A DNA stretch of 64,000 nucleotides, taken from the NCBI RefSeq assembly GCF_003412455.1, contig NZ_QTJU01000001.1, forward strand, positions 496,001-560,000, read 5' to 3'. The position numbers and the translations under genes are program-made. Positions within the stretch are counted from its first letter, which is position 1. Each line of letters starts with the position of its first letter. The notes under the pieces were generated by a model. That model searched no databases. It saw only the letters and a program-made list of their open reading frames with translations, and was not told the origin of the DNA. This stretch comes from Deminuibacter soli. Its GTDB lineage: Bacteria > Bacteroidota > Bacteroidia > Chitinophagales > Chitinophagaceae. Shown in pieces: positions 1-7,975 of the stretch.

Positions 1-202
1 GTCCGCGCTGGTACCCTGAGCGGATAGCCAGCTGCTCTGCGGTTGCCAGCAAAGCGAAGGCCTGGGTAACACTGTTGCGTTTGAGGGAGAAGGCTTTTTC
101 GTTAAGTAAGTCAATGCGATGCTGCAAGGTATCCTGCGCTTGCGCGCTGCCATAAAAACACAGGCAACTGGCTAAAAGGCAGAATAATAATATTGACCTC
201 AT
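1..202 (-). CDS. N-terminal part of a secreted protein, possibly TPR-type
   Basis: Partial gene running off the left edge; only about the first 67 codons are visible. It begins MRSILLFCLLASCLCFYGSAQAQ, a classic signal peptide with a probable cleavage after AQA. The following segment (DTLQHRIDLLNEKAFSLK, then an Ala/Leu-rich helix) is helical and resembles the first repeat of the periplasmic TPR region that precedes many Bacteroidota histidine kinases or LuxR-type regulators. That family call is inference from about 40 residues. The start lies about 97 bp from the end of the acyl-CoA dehydrogenase gene, with that gene's terminator between them, so it is probably a separate transcript. Confidence 0.6.
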   Translation of the reverse strand, partial: MRSILLFCLLASCLCFYGSAQAQDTLQHRIDLLNEKAFSLKRNSVTQAFALLATAEQLAIRSGYQRG

Positions 203-255
203 GGGCAAAGATTGACGATTGGCCGCTGAAGATAGCTAAAAACGGGTAAAAAAAA

Positions 256-273
256 GCCCCGTGTTAACGGGGC
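256..273 (-). terminator. Intrinsic terminator after the acyl-CoA dehydrogenase gene
   Basis: Seven-base-pair GC-rich stem (GCCCCGT / ACGGGGC) with a GTTA loop. Read on the minus strand it is followed by a run of T residues, which fits termination of the gene ending at 299. Confidence 0.85.
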
Positions 274-298
274 CATATACTGAAAAACCAAGCAATCG

Positions 299-1441
299 TT
301 AAACGTGCAGCACCTCGCGTGCTATCACTAATTTCTGTATTTCCGAAGTACCCTCGCCTATTGTGCACAATTTGGCGTCGCGGTAAAATTTTTCAACAGG
401 AAAGTCTTTCGTATACCCGTAACCGCCGAATATCTGCACCGCATCTGTAGCAGCCTTTACGGCCACTTCACTGGCATAATATTTAGCCATGGCAGCTTCG
501 CGTGTAACAGAGAGGTGTTCATGTTTGCGGTAGCAGGCCTGCAAGGTGAGCAGGTCGGCTGCATCTATTTCTGTAGCCATATCGGCCAGTTTGAAACTGA
601 TGCCCTGGAAGGAGGCAATGGGCTGGTTAAACTGGTGCCGTTCTTTGGCATATTGCACCGATGCTTCGTAGGCCCCTTTTGCAATACCGAGCGAGAGGGA
701 TGCGATGGAAATGCGCCCGCCGTCGAGCATTTTCATAGCCTGCTGAAAACCGTTGCCAATTTCACCCAAACGGTTTTCATCGGGAATGCGGCACTGGTCA
801 AAAATCATTTCTGCGGTTTCGCTGGCGCGCATGCCCAGTTTGTTTTCTTTTTTGCCGCCGCTGAACCCGGCTGTACCCCTTTCTACCACAAAGGCTGTGC
901 TGTTGTTGCGGGTGCGCGGCTCGCCGGTGCGGGCTATTACTACCGCCACATCACCTGATTTGCCATGGGTAATCCACGACTTGGTGCCGTTGAGTACCCA
1001 GTCGTTGCCGTCTTTTACAGCCGTGCATTGCATATTGCCTGCATCGCTGCCGGTATTGGGCTCGGTTAAACCCCAGGCGCCCAGCCATTCTGCAGTAGCC
1101 AGTTTAGGCAGGTAACGTTTCTTTTGTGCGTCATTGCCAAAAGCAAGGATGTGGCCGGTACAAAGCGAGTTGTGCGCAGCCACACTTAAGCCGATGGCGC
1201 CGCAGACTTTGGCTATTTCTTCAATAATTACCTTGTATTCAAAATAAGTGAGCCCTGCACCGCCCAGCTCTTCGGGCACCAGCACCCCCATCAGTCCAAG
1301 CTGGCCCATGGCCTTGAAAACTTCGAGCGGGAAGGTCTGGGCTTCGTCCCATTCCATTACATGCGGTTTAATATACTGCAGGGCAAAATCGCGGGCTGTC
1401 TGGGCCACCTGTGTGGTTATTTCGTTGGTTGTAAACTCCAT
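299..1441 (-). CDS. Acyl-CoA dehydrogenase
   Basis: FAD-dependent enzyme that oxidises acyl-CoA to trans-2-enoyl-CoA in fatty acid or branched amino acid breakdown, passing electrons to ETF. About 380 residues, the usual length. Visible signatures: WGLTEPNTGSDAG (acyl-CoA dehydrogenase signature 1, flavin/substrate region) and QIFGGYGYTKDFPVEKFYRD (signature 2). EGTSEIQ near the C-terminus carries the likely catalytic Glu, at about residue 363, in the position used by short-chain/butyryl-CoA-type enzymes. I chose the start MEFTTNEI at 1441 because a TAnnTTTG promoter element lies just upstream at 1465-1472; a start 48 bp further upstream would place that element inside the gene. Substrate chain length cannot be read from the sequence. 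Confidence 0.93.
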   Translation of the reverse strand: MEFTTNEITTQVAQTARDFALQYIKPHVMEWDEAQTFPLEVFKAMGQLGLMGVLVPEELGGAGLTYFEYKVIIEEIAKVCGAIGLSVAAHNSLCTGHILAFGNDAQKKRYLPKLATAEWLGAWGLTEPNTGSDAGNMQCTAVKDGNDWVLNGTKSWITHGKSGDVAVVIARTGEPRTRNNSTAFVVERGTAGFSGGKKENKLGMRASETAEMIFDQCRIPDENRLGEIGNGFQQAMKMLDGGRISIASLSLGIAKGAYEASVQYAKERHQFNQPIASFQGISFKLADMATEIDAADLLTLQACYRKHEHLSVTREAAMAKYYASEVAVKAATDAVQIFGGYGYTKDFPVEKFYRDAKLCTIGEGTSEIQKLVIAREVLHV

Positions 1442-1464
1442 GCTAACAATTGTTAGTTTCAAAT

Positions 1465-1498
1465 CAAATATAGGATGGAAAGCTGACAAAAGAACAAA
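1465..1498 (-). promoter_or_regulatory. Bacteroidota-type promoter of the acyl-CoA dehydrogenase gene
   Basis: On the minus strand TATATTTG (1465-1472) matches the -7 consensus TAnnTTTG. A TTTG at 1495-1498, 22 nt upstream, can serve as the -33 element. An AT-rich near-palindrome (CTAACAATTGTTAG, 1443-1456) sits between it and the start codon and could be a regulator site. Confidence 0.55.
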
Positions 1499-1524
1499 AG
1501 GAGGGAGATTTTTAACGAGTGGCG

Positions 1525-2394
1525 TTATTTACCTGTAGTTATATAAGGCGCTATTTTCTGGAAGAGTGCTGCATTTATAAAAACAATTTGCTGCACATCT
1601 GTAACCTGCCTGTACGGGCCATGCTGCTGCCTGTACAATAGAATGGCTGCAGCTACATCGGGTGGCAAATGCGGGTTGCTTTTAAGCTGGGCCAGCGTGG
1701 CTGTATTGATATTCGTTTTGCCTGTACCGGGCGTTTGCAGGCGCAGCCAGGGTTGCAGGTGTTTGTACAGGCTGTCGGCCACACCATACACCTGCCCAAC
1801 CTGCTCAATGGAAACAAAGCCACCCTGCGCTTCGCGTTGCTGCACAATGCGCGCTGCCAGTACAGGACCAATGCCCGGCAATGCTGCCCATTGTGCCGTA
1901 TCGGCGGTATTGACATCAACCGGCTGCGGTTGTGCAAAACGGGTATTGCCGTTGTTGTGCCAGGCAGTATGGAATAACGTGGTGTCAATACTTACAAAAG
2001 GCATCAGCCGTGCAGCAGCTGCAGGTGATAGTCCGTATAACTTCAGCAGGTCCTGCGGCTTTTTAAACAGGCCGCCCTTCCCGCGATAATGTAGTATGGT
2101 TTGAATGGTACGTGGTTTTAACCCGAGTTGCTGCCAGCCCTGTGCGGGCAGTGTGTTGGGATCAAAACGGAACAACTGCGCAGGTAGCACCGCTGCAGTA
2201 TCTGTTGTGCCAACCGTAGTTGCGGAGGACAGCAGTTGCTGTTCAGCGGCTGTATCAATCTGCAGCACTGGCGTAACGCCGTTGTAAAACCTGGGCAGTA
2301 CCAGTATCACTGCAAAACAGCAGAGTAATACCAGCAGGCCTGCGCGCTCGCGTTTGGAAAAGCGGAACAGTGCTTTCCATTGGTTGTTTTTCAT
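1525..2394 (-). CDS. Membrane-anchored helix-hairpin-helix protein
   Basis: 289 residues. The basic N-terminus is followed by one transmembrane segment at about residues 19-35 (AGLLVLLCCFAVILVLPRF). Three helix-hairpin-helix units follow, at about 73-135, 158-218 and 227-287. The second has the clear ComEA-like signature VDVNTADTAQWAALPGIGPV and the third begins TNINTATLAQLK. Such domains bind DNA non-specifically; ComEA-type proteins bind incoming DNA at the envelope. The anchor plus three HhH units fits a DNA-binding protein on the outer face of the inner membrane, but a competence role is inference. No competence genes are visible nearby. Confidence 0.8.
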   Translation of the reverse strand: MKNNQWKALFRFSKRERAGLLVLLCCFAVILVLPRFYNGVTPVLQIDTAAEQQLLSSATTVGTTDTAAVLPAQLFRFDPNTLPAQGWQQLGLKPRTIQTILHYRGKGGLFKKPQDLLKLYGLSPAAAARLMPFVSIDTTLFHTAWHNNGNTRFAQPQPVDVNTADTAQWAALPGIGPVLAARIVQQREAQGGFVSIEQVGQVYGVADSLYKHLQPWLRLQTPGTGKTNINTATLAQLKSNPHLPPDVAAAILLYRQQHGPYRQVTDVQQIVFINAALFQKIAPYITTGK

Positions 2395-2468
2395 GTTGTA
2401 AAAGTTAGCTAAGGATATGAGCAGGATTTGCCGGGAAAACAGGTGTGGCTAACCAAAAGAGACAGGAT

Positions 2469-2556
2469 GATTGGCTGAATGGTTGGGAGCCCGATGGTTT
2501 GGTGCTTCGCCAGGGAGCTATTGCATTGAACTATTTGAACTGTTGAACGCCTGAAC
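2469..2556. repeat. Degenerate 8-nt-period tandem arrays between two genes
   Basis: Two adjacent arrays fill much of the 2394-2561 gap. The first reads GATTGGCT, GAATGGTT, GGGAGCCC, GATGGTTT in consecutive octamers from 2469. The second has TTGAAC at 2526, 2535 and 2543 and CTGAAC at 2551, so the spacing is 9, 8 and 8 nt. The words differ between arrays but the period is shared. See the findings for the window-wide pattern. Confidence 0.6.
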
Positions 2557-2560
2557 GGTG

Positions 2561-3334
2561 TTACACGCTGAGCTGCAGGCCGTCGTAGGCCAGGCGCATG
2601 CCGGTGGGAAGGGCGGCTTCTACCACATCGTGTTTGCCCAGCTGGTGGCTGATGTGCGTGAAATAGGCTTCGGGGATTTCGAGTTCCCTTACCAGTTGTA
2701 TGGCTTCGCTGAGGGTGAAATGCGAAATATGCGGCTCATGGCGCAGCGTGTTGAGCACAATAATTTTAGAGCCTTTTATTTTTTCCTTCTGGTCTGCATC
2801 AATGCGGTTGGCATCGGTGATATAGGTAAAATCGCCAAAGCGGTAGCCATATACCGGCATTTTGTGGTGCCATACCTGTATGGGTATAACAGGTATATCG
2901 CCGATAACGAAAGGCGATTCGTCAATAGTGGTGAGGTTTATTTCTGGAATACCGGGATAGCGGTGATCGGCAAATACGTAAGCAAATTCTCGCTTCAGTG
3001 TTTCTTCGGTTAATGAGTTGGCATACACATCCATGGCCTGTTTCATAAAGTAGTTGTAGGCGCGAACATCGTCCAAACCGGCGATATGATCTTTGTGCGG
3101 ATGCGTGTACAACACGGCATGCAGGCGTTCGTTACCAATACGCAGCATCTGGTAACGGAAATCGGGCGTGGTATCTATCACCAGCGTGGTGGTTGCTGTT
3201 TCTATAAGTATGCTGCTGCGCAGGCGTTTGTCTTTCGCATTGGTGCTGGTGCATACTTCACAATGGCAGCCAATCATAGGCACACCGGTGCTGGTGCCGG
3301 TTCCTAAAAAACGAATGTGCAAAGCTGGTACCAT
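2561..3334 (-). CDS. PhnP-like metallo-beta-lactamase-fold hydrolase
   Basis: 257-residue beta-lactamase-fold phosphodiesterase-type enzyme. The metal-binding motif THPHKDH lies at residues 77-83 (ligands His78, His80, Asp82, His83), with a later HISHQLGKHD segment. The N-terminus GTGTSTGVPMIGCHCEVC supplies a second Cys/His cluster (Cys23, Cys25, Cys28), as in the PhnP branch, where it forms a structural zinc site. PhnP hydrolyses cyclic ribose phosphates; related enzymes act on other cyclic phosphodiesters, so the substrate is uncertain. It starts 15 bp after the stop of the upstream 105-residue gene and is probably cotranscribed with it. Confidence 0.85.
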   Translation of the reverse strand: MVPALHIRFLGTGTSTGVPMIGCHCEVCTSTNAKDKRLRSSILIETATTTLVIDTTPDFRYQMLRIGNERLHAVLYTHPHKDHIAGLDDVRAYNYFMKQAMDVYANSLTEETLKREFAYVFADHRYPGIPEINLTTIDESPFVIGDIPVIPIQVWHHKMPVYGYRFGDFTYITDANRIDADQKEKIKGSKIIVLNTLRHEPHISHFTLSEAIQLVRELEIPEAYFTHISHQLGKHDVVEAALPTGMRLAYDGLQLSV

Positions 3335-3349
3335 TGAATATGAATTGTG

Positions 3350-3667
3350 CTACTGGTTGTTGGAACTGTCTGCTTCTTCTCCTGTTGCGGAATCCGCTGT
3401 TCCGTCTGCGCGCATTTTCTTTACTGATTCGTACAGCTTTTGCGATTCACGGGTAAGCTTGTCAAAATGTATGTCCAGCTGGGGAATAATTTCAGACAAG
3501 GTATTGATGCGGCCTTCCACGTTTAGAAATTTATTCAGCACCACAATACGCTTTTGTTCAAGCAGGCACCAGCCGCTTTGAAAAGTGCCCCTTTCATAGC
3601 GAACAACATATTCAGATTCTCCGAGTATGTCTTCCAGTTTATCTAATGTAGCTTGTGTATATTTCAT
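3350..3667 (-). CDS. Small conserved-looking protein of unknown function
   Basis: 105 residues, no signal peptide, no membrane segment. The N-terminal part (YTQATLDKLEDILGESEYVVRYERG) is followed by a beta-rich stretch (GWCLLEQKRIVVLNKFLNVEGR). The C-terminal third is helical and ends in an acidic, Ser-rich tail. I do not recognise a named domain, but the pattern looks like a short Bacteroidota-restricted protein. It lies between porX (64 bp upstream) and the PhnP-like gene (15 bp downstream) on the same strand, so it probably shares a transcript with porX. Whether it works with PorX is unknown. Confidence 0.7.
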   Translation of the reverse strand: MKYTQATLDKLEDILGESEYVVRYERGTFQSGWCLLEQKRIVVLNKFLNVEGRINTLSEIIPQLDIHFDKLTRESQKLYESVKKMRADGTADSATGEEADSSNNQ

Positions 3668-3731
3668 AACCTCTGCAAAATTAACACCTGAGCTCCCGTG
3701 CTGCCGTGCATTTTATCCACATTTACGGGTG

Positions 3732-5288
3732 CTATTTACTGGTCATTTTAATCACCGGGACAATCATTTCTTCCAGGCTGATACCCCCGTGCTGAAAGGT
3801 GTTGCGGTAATAACCGGCGTAGTAATTATAATTGTTGGGGTAACACAGGAAACAATCTTCCTTCGCAAAAATGTACGATGAATTAATGGTAGGCACCGGC
3901 AACCCGGCCTGTTTTGGCTCACGGAAGGCCAGCACTTCTTTGGGTTCGTAATTCAGGTTGCGGCCGTGTTTGTAACGCAGGTTGGTGGTGGTGAGTTTAT
4001 CGCCTATTACCTTGCAGGGCGTTTTTACCCGCACGCTGCCATGGTCGGTAGTGAGCACCAGGTTTATTTTTTTATCAGCAATTTTCTTCAAAGCCTGGTT
4101 CAGCGGACTATGTTCAAACCAGCTGCGTGTAATGCTGCGGTAGCTTACTTCATCGGCTGCAAGCTCTTTCAGTACTTCCATTTCGGTGCGGGCATGACTT
4201 AACATATCCACAAAATTGTAGATGATGATATTGAGATCATTGTCTAACAGGTTGTGCATATTGCTCACCAGCTGCTGCCCGTCGGCATGGTTTACCACCT
4301 TGGTGTAACTGTATTTGATATCCGTTCGTTTCAGGCGTTTCAGCTGTCCTTTAAAAAACTCTTCTTCAAACAGGTTTTTACCGCCTTCGTCTTCATCGTT
4401 TTTCCATTGTGCGGGAAACTGCTTCTCTATTTCCAGCGGTGTTAAGCCCGCGAAAATGGCATTGCGTGCATATTGCGTGGCGGTGGGCAGAATGCTGTAA
4501 AAGCTGTCTTCTTCCAGTATGCGAAATGTATCTGCAAACAAGGGTTGTATGGCCTTCCATTGGTCGAACCGCAGGTTATCGATAAGTATAAAAAAAGTAG
4601 GAACACCTTTTTCTACATGCGGCAGCACTTTAAACTGGAACAGGTTATGGCTCATGACCGGCGCATCGGAAGTTTTACTGCTCATCCAGTTGGCATAATG
4701 CCTGCTGATAAATTTGAAGAACTCGGTATTGGCTTCCTGCTTCTGCGTTTGAAACACTTCGCGCATTTCAGGGCTGTCGCTCTTCTCCATTTCCAGCTCC
4801 CAGTACACCAGTTTTTTGTAAATATCCATCCACTCATTGTAATCCGGGTTGCTGTTCAGTGCCATAAACAGGTTGCGGAACTGCTGCTGGTAAGCTGTGG
4901 TAGTTTTCTCTGCCACCAAGCGTTTGTTATCGATGATTTTTTTGAGGCTCAGCAGCACCTGGTTGGGGTTCACCGGCTTAATCAGGTAATCGGTAATCTG
5001 GCTGCCGATGGCTTCATCCATCAGGTTTTCCGTTTCGTTTTTGGTGATGAGCACCACGGGCACCTGCTGGTTAATTTCTTTTATTTTGGCCAGGGTTTCG
5101 AGCCCTGTAATGCCTGGCATGGTTTCATCCAGCAGCACCACATCTACCATATTTTCCTTTACATAATCGATGGCTTCAAAACCATTGGTAAAAGTCTGCA
5201 CCTCGTACCCTTTGTTTTCAAGAAATATTTTCTGCGACTGCAGGCTTTCGATTTCATCATCCACCCAAAGAATCTTTGCTATGGCCAT
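3732..5288 (-). CDS. porX: PorX, type IX secretion response regulator with PglZ domain
   Basis: 518 residues. The N-terminal receiver domain (about 1-125) has the acidic pair in ILWVDDE, phosphoacceptor Asp54 (VVLLDETMPG), Thr82 and Lys104 (YLIKPV). The C-terminal PglZ domain has an alkaline-phosphatase-like metal site: FILIDNLRFDQW supplies metal-ligand Asp residues, ILPTATQYARNAI the likely nucleophilic Thr, and LVLTTDHGS the Asp/His pair. PorX, partnered by the kinase PorY, controls expression and function of the type IX secretion system, and its PglZ domain is reported to act on nucleotide-type phosphodiesters. The sorting-domain proteins encoded at 41292-44599 are candidate cargo of the secretion system it regulates. 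porY is not in this window. Confidence 0.93.
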   Translation of the reverse strand: MAIAKILWVDDEIESLQSQKIFLENKGYEVQTFTNGFEAIDYVKENMVDVVLLDETMPGITGLETLAKIKEINQQVPVVLITKNETENLMDEAIGSQITDYLIKPVNPNQVLLSLKKIIDNKRLVAEKTTTAYQQQFRNLFMALNSNPDYNEWMDIYKKLVYWELEMEKSDSPEMREVFQTQKQEANTEFFKFISRHYANWMSSKTSDAPVMSHNLFQFKVLPHVEKGVPTFFILIDNLRFDQWKAIQPLFADTFRILEEDSFYSILPTATQYARNAIFAGLTPLEIEKQFPAQWKNDEDEGGKNLFEEEFFKGQLKRLKRTDIKYSYTKVVNHADGQQLVSNMHNLLDNDLNIIIYNFVDMLSHARTEMEVLKELAADEVSYRSITRSWFEHSPLNQALKKIADKKINLVLTTDHGSVRVKTPCKVIGDKLTTTNLRYKHGRNLNYEPKEVLAFREPKQAGLPVPTINSSYIFAKEDCFLCYPNNYNYYAGYYRNTFQHGGISLEEMIVPVIKMTSK

Positions 5289-5462
5289 AGTATGTATTGC
5301 TGCCGGTTGAGGCTGTTTACAGATATTAACAAGGTAGGTAAAGGGCTGTTAATGTACCGCCAAATACCTGTTACGCAGGCACCGGCCGTTACAAATTACC
5401 AAAAATTAGTCCATACCGCCCCTTAAACCCCAAGTTCGTGTTTCTTACGATGGTTTATACCC

Positions 5463-5470
5463 TACTTTAG
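5463..5470 (+). promoter_or_regulatory. Probable -7 element of the HD phosphohydrolase gene
   Basis: TACTTTAG, one mismatch from TAnnTTTG, 20 bp upstream of the start codon at 5490 in the divergent gap with porX. There is no Shine-Dalgarno sequence. Confidence 0.4.
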
Positions 5471-5489
5471 CAAAAAATTCGGGGTATTC

Positions 5490-6698
5490 ATGACCAAAAG
5501 AAAAATCATCAACGATCCGGTGCACGGTTTTATTACCATTAACCACCCCCTGATTTTCGATATTATTTCTCACCCCTATTACCAGCGCCTGCGCCGCATC
5601 AGGCAAATGGCCCTGGCGCAGCTGGTTTACCCGGGTGCGGTACACACCCGTTTGCACCATTCGCTGGGCGCCTATCACCTCATGTGCCTGGCCGTTACAG
5701 AACTGAAAAGCAAGGGCGCTGATATTACGCCTGAAGAAGAAGTGGCGGTAAAAGCCGGCATACTGCTGCATGATATTGGGCATGGGCCCTTTTCCCATGC
5801 ACTGGAGCATGTGTTGCTGCCGGGTGTGCACCACGAACAAATGAGCCTGCGCATTATGCAGGCCATGAACGATGAGTTTGATGGCCGCCTGGAACTGGCG
5901 ATCCGCATTTTTACCGGCCAATACCACAAACCATTTTTGCACCAGCTCATCAGCGGGCAGCTGGATACCGACCGTATGGACTACCTTACCCGCGACAGCT
6001 TTTTTACCGGTGTAAGTGAAGGTGTGATCGGGTACGACCGCATTTTGAAAATGCTGGTGGTACACAACGATGAGCTGCTGGTAGAAGAAAAAGGCATTTA
6101 CAGTGTAGAGAAATTTTTGATCGCGCGCAGGCAAATGTACTGGCAGGTATACCTGCATAAAGTAGTGCTGGCTGCAGAGAAAATGATGGTAAAACTGATG
6201 GAACGCGCGCGGCAGATTTTTGATCCCGCCGATTCATTTTTGGTAACCAATTCACCGCTTGATTATTTTCTTGGTTCATCCAGCCACTGGCAACAGCATT
6301 TATCACTCGATGCCTTTTGTAACATGGATGATGAAGATGTGCTGTTTGCCATTAAGCGCTGGAGCCATCATCCGGACATTGTGTTATCTACCTTAAGTAA
6401 AGGCCTGCTGAACCGGAAATTATTAAAATGCCGCCTGCAGGCAGAAGAAGTAAACCCGGCCGAAGTAGCGCAGAAAACAAGGGAAATAGCGCAGCGGCTG
6501 CAGATCAGCGAAGCGGATGCAGGTTATCTTGTTTTTACCGGGGAGGCCATAAATACTACTTACCTGCTGGGCGATGAACGTATAAAAATTTTATTTAAAG
6601 ACGGCCAGGTAAAGGATATTTCCCAGGTCGATAACCCGCTCATCCATCAAACACTTTCCACCCCTGTTAAAAAATTCTATTTTTGCACAATGGCCTGA
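5490..6698 (+). CDS. HD-domain phosphohydrolase of the dNTPase/SAMHD1-like type
   Basis: 402 residues. The start MTKRKIINDPVHGFI matches the family's usual N-terminus. The HD metal site is intact: HTRLHHSLGAYHL (about 52-64) supplies the first His, and LLHDIGHGPFSHALEH (about 93-108) holds the HD pair at 94-95 plus two more His. A later Asp lies in DTDRMDYLTRDSFFTG. Such proteins hydrolyse nucleotides, often dNTPs to deoxynucleosides and triphosphate; the exact substrate is not determinable here. The gene's 3' end contains the TATTTTTG element that probably drives lpxD, so the neighbouring lipid A genes need not depend on its promoter. Confidence 0.88.
   Translation: MTKRKIINDPVHGFITINHPLIFDIISHPYYQRLRRIRQMALAQLVYPGAVHTRLHHSLGAYHLMCLAVTELKSKGADITPEEEVAVKAGILLHDIGHGPFSHALEHVLLPGVHHEQMSLRIMQAMNDEFDGRLELAIRIFTGQYHKPFLHQLISGQLDTDRMDYLTRDSFFTGVSEGVIGYDRILKMLVVHNDELLVEEKGIYSVEKFLIARRQMYWQVYLHKVVLAAEKMMVKLMERARQIFDPADSFLVTNSPLDYFLGSSSHWQQHLSLDAFCNMDDEDVLFAIKRWSHHPDIVLSTLSKGLLNRKLLKCRLQAEEVNPAEVAQKTREIAQRLQISEADAGYLVFTGEAINTTYLLGDERIKILFKDGQVKDISQVDNPLIHQTLSTPVKKFYFCTMA
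6678..6685 (+). promoter_or_regulatory. Probable lpxD promoter inside the preceding gene
   Basis: TATTTTTG, a perfect TAnnTTTG match, lies inside the last codons of the HD gene, 111 bp before the lpxD start. A TTTC at 6655-6658, 19 nt upstream, is a weak -33 candidate. Confidence 0.45.
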
Positions 6699-6796
6699 TT
6701 GTTGGGCTATTGCCTTTTTTTAACAGATTTTCGCATTAAACAATTCATTTGCAGGCAGGTCTATGCAGGCCACGCATGCAAACTAAAATAACATCT

Positions 6797-7846
6797 ATGC
6801 AATTCAGTGCTGTTCAGATTGCCTTATTGATCAATGGCCGTGTAGAAGGAAATGGGGAAATCACCGTTAATTCCTTTGGTAAAATTGAAGAAGCTGCAGC
6901 TGGTCAGCTTACCTTCCTCGCCAACCCTAAATATGAGGATTATTTATATACCACGCAGGCTTCGCTTGTTATCATCAATGAATCGCTTGAATTAAGACAA
7001 CCTGTAGAAGCCACTTTAATCCGCGTGGCAGATGCTTATTCTGCCTTTGCTGTTTTATTGAACAAATACCAGGAGCTGATGCAGCAGCAGCTCAATGGCA
7101 TTCAGCAGCCCAGCTTTATTGCCCCTTCGGTTAAACTGGGTGAAAACGTGTATGTGGCGGCTTTTGCTTACCTCTCGGACAATGTAGTGATCGGTAACAA
7201 CGTAAAAATATATCCCGGTGTTTTTATAGGCCCCAATGTTTCGGTGGGCGACAACTCCATCCTGCATCCCGGTGTAAAAATTTACAATGATTGTGTGATT
7301 GGTAAAAACGTAACCATTCACGCCAGCACAGTAATAGGCAGCGACGGGTTTGGTTTTGCGCCGCAGGCAGATGGTTCGTATAAAAAAGTACCGCAGATAG
7401 GCAATGTAGTGGTAGAAGACTATGTAGAAATTGGCAGCAATACTTCTATAGACCGCGCCACCATTGGCTCTACCATTATTAAAACAGGCGCCAAACTCGA
7501 TAACCTGATACAGATAGCCCACAACGTTGAAGTAGGCAACAACACGGTAATTGCAGCCCAGGCAGGCGTTAGCGGCAGCACAAAAATCGGCAGCCATGCC
7601 CAGATAGGCGGACAGGTAGGTATTGTTGGCCATATTCAGATTGCCAATGGCACACGCATTAACGCGCAGAGCGGTGTTACCAAAAGCATTAAGCAGCCCA
7701 ATACCGCAGTGACAGGCTCACCTGCCTACGATTATACCAGCTCGCTGCGCAGCCAGGCATTAAGCCGCAACCTGCCCGAAATTGATAAAAGACTGGCCGA
7801 TCTTGAAAAGCTGGTACAACAGCTGCTTACAGAAAAAGTTTTATAG
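6797..7846 (+). CDS. lpxD: LpxD, UDP-3-O-(3-hydroxyacyl)glucosamine N-acyltransferase
   Basis: Third enzyme of lipid A synthesis: transfers a hydroxyacyl chain from ACP to UDP-3-O-acylglucosamine. 349 residues from MQFSAVQIALLINGR, the usual start region. An upstream in-frame ATG would add 16 residues that do not look like the family. The N-terminal uridine-binding domain (1-100, with GQLTFLANPKYEDYL) is followed by a left-handed beta-helix of hexapeptide repeats (about 108-310, e.g. VVIGNNVKIYPGVFIGPNV). The catalytic His is His242 in IQIAHNVEVG. The short C-terminal helix is present. The next gene is lpxC/fabZ. Confidence 0.95.
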   Translation: MQFSAVQIALLINGRVEGNGEITVNSFGKIEEAAAGQLTFLANPKYEDYLYTTQASLVIINESLELRQPVEATLIRVADAYSAFAVLLNKYQELMQQQLNGIQQPSFIAPSVKLGENVYVAAFAYLSDNVVIGNNVKIYPGVFIGPNVSVGDNSILHPGVKIYNDCVIGKNVTIHASTVIGSDGFGFAPQADGSYKKVPQIGNVVVEDYVEIGSNTSIDRATIGSTIIKTGAKLDNLIQIAHNVEVGNNTVIAAQAGVSGSTKIGSHAQIGGQVGIVGHIQIANGTRINAQSGVTKSIKQPNTAVTGSPAYDYTSSLRSQALSRNLPEIDKRLADLEKLVQQLLTEKVL

Positions 7847-7872
7847 CCGCTATCCTTACCGTTTGTAAACCT

Positions 7873-7880
7873 TATTTTTG
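7873..7880 (+). promoter_or_regulatory. Probable lpxC/fabZ promoter -7 element
   Basis: TATTTTTG, a perfect TAnnTTTG match, 96 bp before the lpxC/fabZ start. I see no good TTTG at the expected upstream distance. It implies a transcript with a leader of roughly 90 nt. Confidence 0.45.
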
Positions 7881-7893
7881 CCCGGCACAACCA

Positions 7894-7951
7894 GTGGCCT
7901 GAACGATATTGCATTGTTCAGGCCACAGCTTGCTTAGTGATGAAGCAGGCT
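7894..7951 (+). promoter_or_regulatory. Two consecutive hairpins in the lpxC/fabZ leader
   Basis: An 11-bp perfect inverted repeat (GTGGCCTGAAC at 7894-7904, GTTCAGGCCAC at 7916-7926, 11-nt loop) is followed at once by a 9-bp one (AGCTTGCTT at 7927-7935, AAGCAGGCT at 7943-7951) with a single G-T position. No T-run follows, so these do not look like a plain terminator of lpxD. They would sit in the mRNA leader if TATTTTTG at 7873 is the promoter. Confidence 0.5.
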
Positions 7952-7975
7952 CTTTGATAAATCACGAATTAAACC

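Noticed and set aside
4473-5426. 317-codon open frame on the plus strand opposite porX
   Set aside because: No recognisable domain, His/Phe-rich composition typical of an antisense frame, and porX on the other strand has full domain evidence.
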